Positions 1-9,847 of a stretch of DNA of 64,000 bases are shown in pieces (position 1 is the stretch's first letter; the number at the start of each line of letters is the position of its first letter). Source of the stretch: Rallus limicola (lineage: Eukaryota > Chordata > Aves > Gruiformes > Rallidae); contig JAKCOZ010000228.1 in NCBI GenBank assembly GCA_022605955.1, positions 62,001 to 126,000 on the forward strand, read 5' to 3'. A program made the position numbers and the translations under genes. The notes under the pieces are model-generated. The model was given only the letters and a program-made list of their open reading frames with translations, was not told where the DNA came from and ran no database searches.

Positions 1-1624
1 AACTCCCAAAGTATAGAAGCTAGGCCTGAAAGGCATAGCTTGTCTGAAACCTCCTAACAGGACACACGAGCAGACCCTGTCACTTTGGCTCTCAGCCTTT
101 TCCTTTGCCTGGAAAGAGGGAACATGCCTGGAACCTCCTACGGTGCTTTTCTCGGCCCTAGCAGACTGCAGTTCAAAACATGCTAAACGTCCAGCAATAA
201 CTCCCAAAGTAAAGAAGCTAGGCCTGAAAGGCATAGCTTGTCTGAAACCTCCTAACAGGACACACGAGCAGACCCTGTCACTTTGGCTCTCAGCCTTTTC
301 CTTTGCCTGGAAAGAGGGAACATGCCTGGAACCTCCTACGGTGCTTTTCTCGGCCCTAGCAGACTGCAGTTCAAAACATGCTAAAAGTCCAGCAATAACT
401 CCCAAAGTATAGAAGCTAGGCCTGAAAGGCATAGCTTGTCTGAAACCTCCTAACAGGACACACGAGCAGACCCTGTCACTTTGGCTCTCAGCCTTTTCCT
501 TTGCCTGGAAAGAGGGAACATGCCTGGAACCTCCTACGGTGCTTTTCTCGGCCCTAGCAGACTGCAGTTCAAAACATGCTAAACATCCAGCAATAACTCC
601 CAAAGTAAAGAAGCTAGGCCTGAAAGGCATAGCTTGTCTGAAACCTCCTAACAGGACACACGAGCAGACCCTGTCACTTTGGCTCTCAGCCTTTTCCTTT
701 GCCTGGAAAGAGGGAACATGCCTGGAACCTCCTACGGTGCTTTTCTCGGCCCTAGCAGACTGCAGTTCAAAACATGCTAAACGTCCAGCAATAACTCCCA
801 AAGTATAGAAAATAGGCCTGAAAGGCATAGCTTGTCTGAAACCTCCTAACAGGACACACGAGCATACCCTGTCACTTTGGCTCTCAGCCTTTTCCTTTGC
901 CTGGAAAGAGGGAACATGCCTGGAACCTCCTACGGTGCTTTTCTCGGCCCTAGCAGACTGCAGTTCAAAACATGCTAAACGTCCAGCAATAACTCCCAAA
1001 GTAAAGAAGCTAGGCCTGAAAGGCATAGCTTGTCTGAAACCTCCTAACAGGACACACGAGCAGACCCTGTCACTTTGGCTCTCAGCCTTTTCCTTTGCCT
1101 GGAAAGAGGGAACATGCCTGGAACCTTTTACGGTGCTTTTCTCGGCCCTAGCAGACTGCAGTTCAAAACATGCTAAACGTCCAGCAATAACTCCCAAAGT
1201 AAAGAAGCTAGGCCTGAAAGGCATAGCTTGTCTGAAACCTCCTAACAGGACACACGAGCAGCCCCTGTCACTTTGGCTCTCAGCCTTTTCCTTTGCCTGG
1301 AAAGAGGGAACATGCCTGGAACCTCCTACGGTGCTTTTCTCGGCCCTAGCAGACTGCAGTTCAAAACATGCTAAACGTCCAGCAATAACTCCCAAAGTAA
1401 AGAAGCTAGGCCTGAAAGGCATAGCTTGTCTGAAACCTCCTAACAGGACACACGAGCAGACCCTGTCACTTTGGCTCTCAACCTTTTCCTTTGCCTGGAA
1501 AGAGGGAACATGCCTGGAACCTCCTACGGTGCTTTTCTCGGCCCTAGCAGACTGCAGTTCAAAACATGCTAAACGTCCAGCAATAACTCCCAAAGTAAAG
1601 AAGCTAGGCATGAAAGGCATAGCT
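1..1624. repeat. Monomer block 1 (about 8.2 monomers, left edge cut by window)
   Basis: The variant GTATAG replaces GTAAAG at 14, 410 and 806, that is in every second monomer (396-bp spacing), so this part is locally dimeric. Other markers are AAACATCC at about 585, CTTTTACGG at about 1127 and CTCAACC at about 1480. The last monomer carries the GGCATG change at 1610 that precedes every junction. The whole block recurs 7116 bp downstream. Confidence 0.95.
141..338 (+). repeat. Reference (consensus-like) 198-bp monomer
   Basis: This copy matches the commonest base at every position I compared. It contains 99 G or C of 198. Landmarks by monomer position: CTCGGCCCTA 11-20; CTGCAG (PstI) 26-31; AAACGTCC near 45; AGGCCT (StuI) 80-85; TAGCTTGTCTG 94-104; AACCTCCTA 106-114; CACACGAGCAGACC 121-134; GCCTGGAA 165-172 and 184-191; AACCTCCTA again 190-198. 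The commonest alternative allele is CAGCCCC for CAGACCC at about 131. The two AACCTCCTA words (84 bp apart) and the repeated GCCTGGAA words suggest the monomer grew from shorter duplicated pieces. I see no CENP-B box (TTCG...CGGG) on either strand. One frame on each strand has no stop over the unit of 66 codons. Confidence 0.95.
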
Positions 1625-1695
1625 TGTCCTGTTAGGAGGTTTCAGACAAGCTAGGCCTGAAAGGCATAGCTTGTCTGAAACCTCCTAACAGGACA
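1625..1695. repeat. Fold-back junction J1 (perfect 29-bp inverted repeat, 13-nt spacer)
   Basis: Arms are 1625-1653 and 1667-1695, with spacer 1654-1666. The arms are perfect reverse complements. With one mismatch the pairing continues four more base pairs into the spacer and leaves a three-base loop. Compared with an ordinary monomer the junction adds 47 bp: CGGTG words at 1527 and 1772 are 245 apart. The insert consists of a 23-bp inverted copy of the stretch from CTTGTCTG to AACAGG, then a 24-bp direct re-copy starting at CTAGGCCTG. Shared words TGTC (entry) and AAGCTA (exit) lie at the two switch points. This is the reference copy for the other 17 junctions. It could extrude as a cruciform, but I have no evidence that it acts as a site for any protein. 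Confidence 0.97.
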
Positions 1696-2660
1696 CACGA
1701 GCAGACCCTGTCACTTTGGCTCTCAGCCTTTTCCTTTGCCTGGAAAGAGGGAACATTCCTGGAACCTCCTACGGTGCTTTTCTCGGCCCTAGCAGACTGC
1801 AGTTCAAAACATGCTAAACGTCCAGCAATAACTCCCAAAGTAAAGAAGCTAGGCCTGAAAGGCATAGCTTGTCTGAAACCTCCTAACAGGACACACGAGC
1901 AGACCCTGTCACTTTGGCTCTCAGCCTTTTCCTTTGCCTGGAAAGAGGGAACATTCCTGGAACCTCCTACGGTGCTTTTATCGGCCCTAGCAGACTGCAG
2001 TTCAAAACATGCTAAACGTCCAGCAATAACTCCCAAAGTAAAGAAGCTAGGCCTGAAAGGCATAGCTTGTCTGAAACCTCCTAACAGGACACACGAGCAG
2101 CCCCTGTCACTTTGGCTCTCAGCTTTTCCTTTGCCTGGAAAGAGGGAACATGCCTGGAACCTCCTACGGTGCTTTTCTCGGCCCTAGCAGACTGCAGTTC
2201 AAAACATGCTAAACGTCCAGCAATAACTCCCAAAGTAAAGAAGCTAGGCCTGAAAGGAATAGCTTGTCTGAAACCTCCTAACAGGACACACGAGCAGCCC
2301 CTGTCACTTTGGCTCTCAGCCTTTTCCTTTGCCTGGAAAGAGGGAACATGCCTGGAACCTCCTACGGTGCTTTTCTCGGCCCTAGCAGACTGCAGTTCAA
2401 AACATGCTAAACGTCCAGCAATAACTCCCAAAGTAAAGAAGCTAGGCCTGAAAGGCATAGCTTGTCTGAAAGCTCCTAACAGGACACACGAGCAGCCCCT
2501 GTCACTTTGGTTCTCAGCCTTTTCCTTTGCCTGGAAAGAGGGAACATGCCTGGAACATCCTACGGTGCTTTTCTCGGCCCTAGCAGACTGCAGTTCAAAA
2601 CATGCTAAACGTCCAGCAATAACTCCCAAAGTAAAGAAGCTAGGCATGAAAGGCATAGCT
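1696..2660. repeat. Monomer block 2 (5 monomers, one base short)
   Basis: One C is missing at about 2123 (CAGCTTTTCC for CAGCCTTTTCC), which explains the 1036-bp spacing of junctions J1 and J2. Two early monomers read ACATTCCTGG instead of ACATGCCTGG (about 1756 and 1954), and TTTTATCGG occurs at about 1979. Position 2258 is A (GGAATAGC), where the duplicate at 9374 has C. The last monomer has CTGAAAGCTCC and GGAACATCC before the junction. Confidence 0.93.
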
Positions 2661-2731
2661 TGTCCTGTTAGGAGGATTCAGACAAGCTAGGCCTGAAAGG
2701 CATAGCTTGTCTGAAACCTCCTAACAGGACA
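2661..2731. repeat. Fold-back junction J2, GGATTC class
   Basis: Same architecture as the junction at 1625. Base 2676 is A (GGAGGATTCAG), giving one mismatch in the 29-bp arms. Confidence 0.95.
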
Positions 2732-5700
2732 CACGAGCAGACCCTGTCACTTTGGCTCTCAGCCTTTTCCTTTGCCTGGAAAGAGGGAACATGCCTGGAA
2801 CCTCCTACGGTGCTTTTCTCGGCCCTAGCAGACTGCAATTCAAAACATGCTAAACGTCCAGCAATAACTCCCAAAGTAAAGAAGCTAGGCCTGAAAGGCA
2901 TAGCTTGTCTGAAACCTCCTAACATGACACACGAGCAGCCCCTGTCACTTTGGTTCTCAGCCTTTTCCTTTGCCTGGAAAGAGGGAACATGCCTGGAACC
3001 TCCTACGGTGCTTTTCTCGGCCCTAGCAGACTGCAGTTCAAAACATGCTAAACGTCCAGCAATAACTCCCAAAGTAAAGAAGCTAGGCCTGAAAGGCATA
3101 GCTTGTCTGAAACCTCCTAACAGGACACACGAGCAGCCCCTGTCACTTTGGCTCTCAGCCTTTTCCTTTGCCTGGAAAGAGGGAACATGCCTGGAACCTC
3201 CTACGGTGCTTTTCTCGGCCCTAGCAGACTGCAGTTCAAAACATGCTAAACGTCCAGCAATAACTCCCAAAGTAAAGAAGCTAGGCCTGAAAGGCATAGC
3301 TTCTCTGAAACCTCCAAACAGGACACACGAGCAGCCCCTGTCACTTTGGCTCTCAGCCTTTTCCTTTGCCTGGAAAGAGGGAACATGCCTGGAACCTCCT
3401 ACGGTGCTTTTCTCGGCCCTAGCAGACTGCAGTTCAAAACATGCTAAACGTCCAGCAATAACTCCCAAAGTAAAGAAGCTAGGCCTGAAAGGCATAGCTT
3501 GTCTGAAACCTCCTAACAGGACACACAAGCAGCCCCTGTCACTTTGGCTCTCAGCCTTTTCCTTTGCCTGGAAAGAGGGAACATGCCTGGAACCTCCTAC
3601 GGTGCTTTTCTCGGCCCTAGCAGACTGCAGTTCAAAACATGCTAAACGTCCAGCAATAACTCCCAAAGTAAAGAAGCTAGGCCTGAAAGGCATAGCTTGT
3701 CTGAAACCTCCTAACAGGACACACGAGCAGCCCCTGTCACTTTGGCTCTCAGCCTTTTCCTTTGCCTGGAAAGAGGGAACATGCCTGGAACCTCCTACGG
3801 TGCTTTTCTCGGCCCTAGCAGACTGCAGTTCAAAACATGCTAAACGTCCAGCAATAACTCCCAAAGTAAAGAAGCTAGGCCTGAAAGGCATAGCTTGTCT
3901 GAAACCTCCTAACAGGACACACGAGCAGCCCCTGTCACTTTGGCTCTCAGCCTTTTCCTTTGCCTGGAAAGAGGGAACATGCCTGGAACCTCCTACGGTG
4001 CTTTTCTCGGCCCTAGCAGACTGCAGTTCAAAACATGCTAAACGTCCAGCAATAACTCCCAAAGTAAAGAAGCTAGGCCTGAAAGGCATAGCTTGTCTGA
4101 AACCTCCTAACAGGACACACGAGCAGCCCCTGTCACTGTGGTTCTCAGCCTTTTCCTTTGCCTGGAAAGAGGGAACATGCCTGGAACCTCCTACGGTGCT
4201 TTTCTCGGCCCTAGCAGACTGCAGTTCAAAACATGCTAAACGTCCAGCAATAACTCCCAAAGTAAAGAAGCTAGGCCTGAAAGGCATAGCTTGTCTGAAA
4301 CCTCCTAACAGGACACACGAGCAGCCCCTGTCACTTTGGCTCTCAGCCTTTTCCTTTGCCTGGAAAGAGGGAACATGCCTGGAACCTCCTACGGTGCTTT
4401 TCTCGGCCCTAGCAAACTGCAGCTCAAAACATGCTAAACGTCCAGCAATAACTCCCAAAGTAAAGAAGCTAGGCCTGAAAGGCATAGCTTGTCTGAAACC
4501 TCCTAACAGGACACACGAGCAGACCCTGTCACTTTGGCTCTCAGCCTTTTCCTTTGCCTGGAAAGAGGGAACATGCCTGGAACCTCCTACGGTGCTTTTC
4601 TCGGCCCTAGCAGACTGCAGTTCAAAACATGCTAAACGTCCAGCAATAACTCCCAAAGTAAAGAAGCTAGGCCTGAAAGGCATAGCTTGTCTGAAACCTC
4701 CTAACAGGACACCCGAGCAGACCCTGTCACTTTGGCTCTCAGCCTTTTCCTTTGCCTGGAAAGAGGGAACATGCCTGGAACCTCCTACGGTGCTTTTCTC
4801 GGCCCTAGCAGACTGCAGTTCAAAACATGCTAAACGTCCAGCAATAACTCCCAAAGTAAAGAAGCTAGGCCTGAAAGGCATAGCTTGTCTGAAACCTCCT
4901 AACAGGACACACGAGCAGCCCCTGTCACTTTGGCTCTCAGCCTTTTCCTTTGCCTGGAAAGAGGGAACATGCCTGGAACCTCCTACGGTGCTTTTCTCGG
5001 CCCTAGCAGACTGCAGTTCAAAACATGCTAAACGTCCAGCAATAACTCCCAAAGTAAAGAAGCTAGGCCTGAAAGGCATAGCTTGTCTGAAACATCCTAA
5101 CAGGACACACGAGCAGACCCTGTCACTTTGGCTCTCAGCTTTTAGTTTGCCTGGAAAGAGGGAACATGCCTGGAACCTCCTACGGTGCTTTTCTCGGCCC
5201 TAGCAGACTGCAGTTCAAAACATGCTAAACGTCCAGCAATAACTCCCAAAGTAAAGAAGCTAGGCCTGAAAGGCATAGCTTGTCTGAAACCTCCTAACAG
5301 GACACACGAGCAGCCCCTGTCACTTTGGCTCTCAGCCTTTTCCTTTGCCTGGAAAGAGGGAACATGCCTGGAACCTCCTACGGTGCTTTTCTCGGCCCTA
5401 GCAGACTGCAGTTCAAAACATGCTAAACGTCCAGCAATAACTCCCAAAGTAAAGAAGCTAGGCCTGAAAGGCATAGCTTGTCTGAAACCTCCTAACAGGA
5501 CACACGAGCAGCCCCTGTCACTTTGGCTCTCAGCCTTTTCCTTTGCCTGGAAAGAGGGAACATGCCTGGAACCTCCTACGGTGCTTTTCTCGGCCCTAGC
5601 AGACTGCAGTTCAAAACATGCTAAACGTCCAGCAATAACTCCCAAAGTAAAGAAGCTAGGCCTGAAAGGCATAGCTTGTCTGAAACCTCCTAACAGGACA

Positions 5701-6270
5701 CACGAGCATACCCTGTCACTTTGGCTCTCAGCCTTTTCCTTTGCCTGGAAAGAGGGAACATGCCTGGAACCTCCTACGGTGCTTTTCTCGGCCCTAGCAG
5801 ACTGCAGTTCAAAACATGCTAAACGTCCAGCAATAACTCCCAAAGTAAAGAAGCTAGGCCTGAAAGGCATAGCTTGTCTGAAACCTCCTAACAGGACACA
5901 CGAGCAGCCCCTGTCACTTTGGCTCTCAGCCTTTTCCTTTGCCTGGAAAGAGGGAACATGCCTGGAACCTCCTACGGTGCTTTTCTCGGCCCTAGCAGAC
6001 TGCAGTTCAAAACATGCTAAACGTCCAGCAATAACTCCCAAAGTAAAGAAGCTAGGCCTGAAAGGCATAGCTTGTCTGAAACCTCCTAACAGGACACACG
6101 AGCAGCCCCTGTCACTTTGGTTCTCAGCCTTTTCCTTTGCCTGGAAAGAGGGAACATGCCTGGAACATCCTACGGTGCTTTTCTCGGCCCTAGCAGACTG
6201 CAGTTCAAAACATGCTAAACGTCCAGCAATAACTCCCAAAGTAAAGAAGCTAGGCATGAAAGGCATAGCT
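2732..6270. repeat. Monomer block 3 (18 monomers, one base short)
   Basis: The first monomer has GCAATTC (PstI site lost) and the next has CATGACACACG. Ordered markers follow: TTCTCTGAAACC at about 3301, CACAAGCAG at 3527, CACTGTGG at about 4136, GCAAACTGCAGCTC at about 4413 and CACCCGAG at about 4711. Around 5138-5152 the monomer reads AGCTTTTAGTTTGCC, one base shorter than consensus with CC changed to AG. Base 5094 is A, whereas its duplicate at 12210 is C. A diverged version of the same marker order recurs from 13.5 kb. Confidence 0.93.
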
Positions 6271-6341
6271 TGTCCTGTTAGGAGGATTCAGACAAGCTAG
6301 GCCTGAAAGGCATAGCTTGTCTGAAACCTCCTAACAGGACA
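6271..6341. repeat. Fold-back junction J3, GGATTC class
   Basis: Same class as the junction at 2661: one A-for-T mismatch in the left arm, with GGCATG in the monomer upstream. Confidence 0.95.
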
Positions 6342-6911
6342 CACGAGCAGACCCTGTCACTTTGGCTCTCAGCCTTTTCCTTTGCCTGGAAAGAGGGAAC
6401 ATGCCTGGAACCTCCTACGGTGCTTTTCTCGGCCCTAGCAGACTGCAATTCAAAACATGCTAAACGTCCAGCAATAACTCCCAAAGTAAAGAAGCTAGGC
6501 CTGAAAGGCATAGCTTGTCTGAAACCTCCTAACATGACACACGAGCAGCCCCTGTCACTGTGGTTCTCAGCCTTTTCCTTTGCCTGGAAAGAGGGAACAT
6601 GCCTGGAACCTCCTACGGTGCTTTTCTCGGCCCTAGCAGACTGCAGTTCAAAACATGCTAAACGTCCAGCAATAACTCCCAAAGTAAAGAAGCTAGGCCT
6701 GAAAGGCATAGCTTGTCTGAAACCTCCTAACAGGACACACGAGCAGACCCTGTCACTTTGGCTCTCAGCCTTTTGCTTTGCCTGGAAAGAGGGAACATGC
6801 CTGGAACCTCCTATGGTGCTTTTCTCGGCCCTAGCAGACTGCAGTTCAAAACATGCTAAACGTCCAGCAATAACTCCCAAAGTAAAGAAGCTAGGCATGA
6901 AAGGCATAGCT
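6342..6911. repeat. Monomer block 4 (3 monomers, shortest interval)
   Basis: Starts with the same GCAATTC and CATGACACACG monomers as the block at 2732, then departs. The near-identity with 13458 onward stops at 6560 (G here, T at 13676). Private variants are TTTTGCTTTGCC at about 6773 and CTATGGTG (C to T at the CpG, 6814). Confidence 0.93.
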
Positions 6912-6982
6912 TGTCCTGTTAGGAGGTTTCAGACAAGCTAGGCCTGAAAGGCATAGCTTGTCTCAAACCTCCTAACAGGACA
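6912..6982. repeat. Fold-back junction J4, GGTTTC class
   Basis: Left arm as at 1625. The right arm carries C at 6964 (TCTCAAACC for TCTGAAACC), giving one mismatch that is absent from the other junctions. Confidence 0.95.
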
Positions 6983-8740
6983 CACGAGCAGACCCTGTCA
7001 CTTTAGCTCTCAGCCTTTTCCTTTGCCTGGAAAGAGGGAACATGCCGGGAACCTCCTACGGTGCTTTTCTCGGCCCTAGCAGACTGCAGTTCAAAACATG
7101 CTAAACGTCCAGCAATAACTCCCAAAGTATAGAAGCTAGGCCTGAAAGGCATAGCTTGTCTGAAACCTCCTAACAGGACACACGAGCAGACCCTGTCACT
7201 TTGGCTCTCAGCCTTTTCCTTTGCCTGGAAAGAGGGAACATGCCTGGAACCTCCTACGGTGCTTTTCTCGGCCCTAGCAGACTGCAGTTCAAAACATGCT
7301 AAACGTCCAGCAATAACTCCCAAAGTAAAGAAGCTAGGCCTGAAAGGCATAGCTTGTCTGAAACCTCCTAACAGGACACACGAGCAGACCCTGTCACTTT
7401 GGCTCTCAGCCTTTTCCTTTGCCTGGAAAGAGGGAACATGCCTGGAACCTCCTACGGTGCTTTTCTCGGCCCTAGCAGACTGCAGTTCAAAACATGCTAA
7501 AAGTCCAGCAATAACTCCCAAAGTATAGAAGCTAGGCCTGAAAGGCATAGCTTGTCTGAAACCTCCTAACAGGACACACGAGCAGACCCTGTCACTTTGG
7601 CTCTCAGCCTTTTCCTTTGCCTGGAAAGAGGGAACATGCCTGGAACCTCCTACGGTGCTTTTCTCGGCCCTAGCAGACTGCAGTTCAAAACATGCTAAAC
7701 ATCCAGCAATAACTCCCAAAGTAAAGAAGCTAGGCCTGAAAGGCATAGCTTGTCTGAAACCTCCTAACAGGACACACGAGCAGACCCTGTCACTTTGGCT
7801 CTCAGCCTTTTCCTTTGCCTGGAAAGAGGGAACATGCCTGGAACCTCCTACGGTGCTTTTCTCGGCCCTAGCAGACTGCAGTTCAAAACATGCTAAACGT
7901 CCAGCAATAACTCCCAAAGTATAGAAAATAGGCCTGAAAGGCATAGCTTGTCTGAAACCTCCTAACAGGACACACGAGCATACCCTGTCACTTTGGCTCT
8001 CAGCCTTTTCCTTTGCCTGGAAAGAGGGAACATGCCTGGAACCTCCTACGGTGCTTTTCTCGGCCCTAGCAGACTGCAGTTCAAAACATGCTAAACGTCC
8101 AGCAATAACTCCCAAAGTAAAGAAGCTAGGCCTGAAAGGCATAGCTTGTCTGAAACCTCCTAACAGGACACACGAGCAGACCCTGTCACTTTGGCTCTCA
8201 GCCTTTTCCTTTGCCTGGAAAGAGGGAACATGCCTGGAACCTTTTACGGTGCTTTTCTCGGCCCTAGCAGACTGCAGTTCAAAACATGCTAAACGTCCAG
8301 CAATAACTCCCAAAGTAAAGAAGCTAGGCCTGAAAGGCATAGCTTGTCTGAAACCTCCTAACAGGACACACGAGCAGCCCCTGTCACTTTGGCTCTCAGC
8401 CTTTTCCTTTGCCTGGAAAGAGGGAACATGCCTGGAACCTCCTACGGTGCTTTTCTCGGCCCTAGCAGACTGCAGTTCAAAACATGCTAAACGTCCAGCA
8501 ATAACTCCCAAAGTAAAGAAGCTAGGCCTGAAAGGCATAGCTTGTCTGAAACCTCCTAACAGGACACACGAGCAGACCCTGTCACTTTGGCTCTCAACCT
8601 TTTCCTTTGCCTGGAAAGAGGGAACATGCCTGGAACCTCCTACGGTGCTTTTCTCGGCCCTAGCAGACTGCAGTTCAAAACATGCTAAACGTCCAGCAAT
8701 AACTCCCAAAGTAAAGAAGCTAGGCATGAAAGGCATAGCT
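6983..8740. repeat. Monomer block 5 (9 monomers)
   Basis: The first monomer has private changes CACTTTAGCTC at about 7003 and ATGCCGGGAACC at about 7046. From 7117 onward the block is the duplicate of 1-1624, with the same dimeric GTATAG markers at 7130, 7526 and 7922. The 7116-bp duplication begins at or before window position 1, so its left breakpoint is not visible. Confidence 0.93.
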
Positions 8741-8811
8741 TGTCCTGTTAGGAGGTTTCAGACAAGCTAGGCCTGAAAGGCATAGCTTGTCTGAAACCTC
8801 CTAACAGGACA
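8741..8811. repeat. Fold-back junction J5, GGTTTC class
   Basis: Duplicate of the junction at 1625 (7116 bp away), with perfect 29-bp arms. Confidence 0.95.
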
Positions 8812-9776
8812 CACGAGCAGACCCTGTCACTTTGGCTCTCAGCCTTTTCCTTTGCCTGGAAAGAGGGAACATTCCTGGAACCTCCTACGGTGCTTTTCTC
8901 GGCCCTAGCAGACTGCAGTTCAAAACATGCTAAACGTCCAGCAATAACTCCCAAAGTAAAGAAGCTAGGCCTGAAAGGCATAGCTTGTCTGAAACCTCCT
9001 AACAGGACACACGAGCAGACCCTGTCACTTTGGCTCTCAGCCTTTTCCTTTGCCTGGAAAGAGGGAACATTCCTGGAACCTCCTACGGTGCTTTTATCGG
9101 CCCTAGCAGACTGCAGTTCAAAACATGCTAAACGTCCAGCAATAACTCCCAAAGTAAAGAAGCTAGGCCTGAAAGGCATAGCTTGTCTGAAACCTCCTAA
9201 CAGGACACACGAGCAGCCCCTGTCACTTTGGCTCTCAGCTTTTCCTTTGCCTGGAAAGAGGGAACATGCCTGGAACCTCCTACGGTGCTTTTCTCGGCCC
9301 TAGCAGACTGCAGTTCAAAACATGCTAAACGTCCAGCAATAACTCCCAAAGTAAAGAAGCTAGGCCTGAAAGGCATAGCTTGTCTGAAACCTCCTAACAG
9401 GACACACGAGCAGCCCCTGTCACTTTGGCTCTCAGCCTTTTCCTTTGCCTGGAAAGAGGGAACATGCCTGGAACCTCCTACGGTGCTTTTCTCGGCCCTA
9501 GCAGACTGCAGTTCAAAACATGCTAAACGTCCAGCAATAACTCCCAAAGTAAAGAAGCTAGGCCTGAAAGGCATAGCTTGTCTGAAAGCTCCTAACAGGA
9601 CACACGAGCAGCCCCTGTCACTTTGGTTCTCAGCCTTTTCCTTTGCCTGGAAAGAGGGAACATGCCTGGAACATCCTACGGTGCTTTTCTCGGCCCTAGC
9701 AGACTGCAGTTCAAAACATGCTAAACGTCCAGCAATAACTCCCAAAGTAAAGAAGCTAGGCATGAAAGGCATAGCT
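8812..9776. repeat. Monomer block 6 (5 monomers, one base short)
   Basis: Duplicate of 1696-2660, including the missing C (about 9239), the two ACATTCC monomers and TTTTATCGG. It differs at 9374, where it has the consensus C. Confidence 0.93.
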
Positions 9777-9847
9777 TGTCCTGTTAGGAGGATTCAGACA
9801 AGCTAGGCCTGAAAGGCATAGCTTGTCTGAAACCTCCTAACAGGACA
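9777..9847. repeat. Fold-back junction J6, GGATTC class
   Basis: Duplicate of the junction at 2661 with the same single arm mismatch. Confidence 0.95.

Larger units (their letters stand above)
1..6559 (+). repeat. 7116-bp tandem duplication, left copy (visible part)
   Basis: Window base 1 corresponds to 7117 and the match runs to 6559/13675, breaking at 6560 (G) versus 13676 (T). The period of 7116 bp equals 35 monomers plus 4 junctions minus 2 single-base deletions. I found two differences in 6559 bp: A2258/C9374 and A5094/C12210. Such identity in satellite DNA means a recent unequal exchange or comparable event. The left breakpoint lies outside the window. Confidence 0.93.

Noticed and set aside
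141..338. CENP-B box or alpha-satellite relationship
   Set aside because: Neither strand of the consensus contains TTCG followed by the CGGG half at the required spacing, and the length and sequence do not resemble alpha satellite.
1625..1695. Hairpin as a transcription terminator or terminal inverted repeat of a transposon
   Set aside because: No T-tract follows, there is no gene to terminate, there is no internal element between paired ends, and both arms are ordinary monomer sequence.
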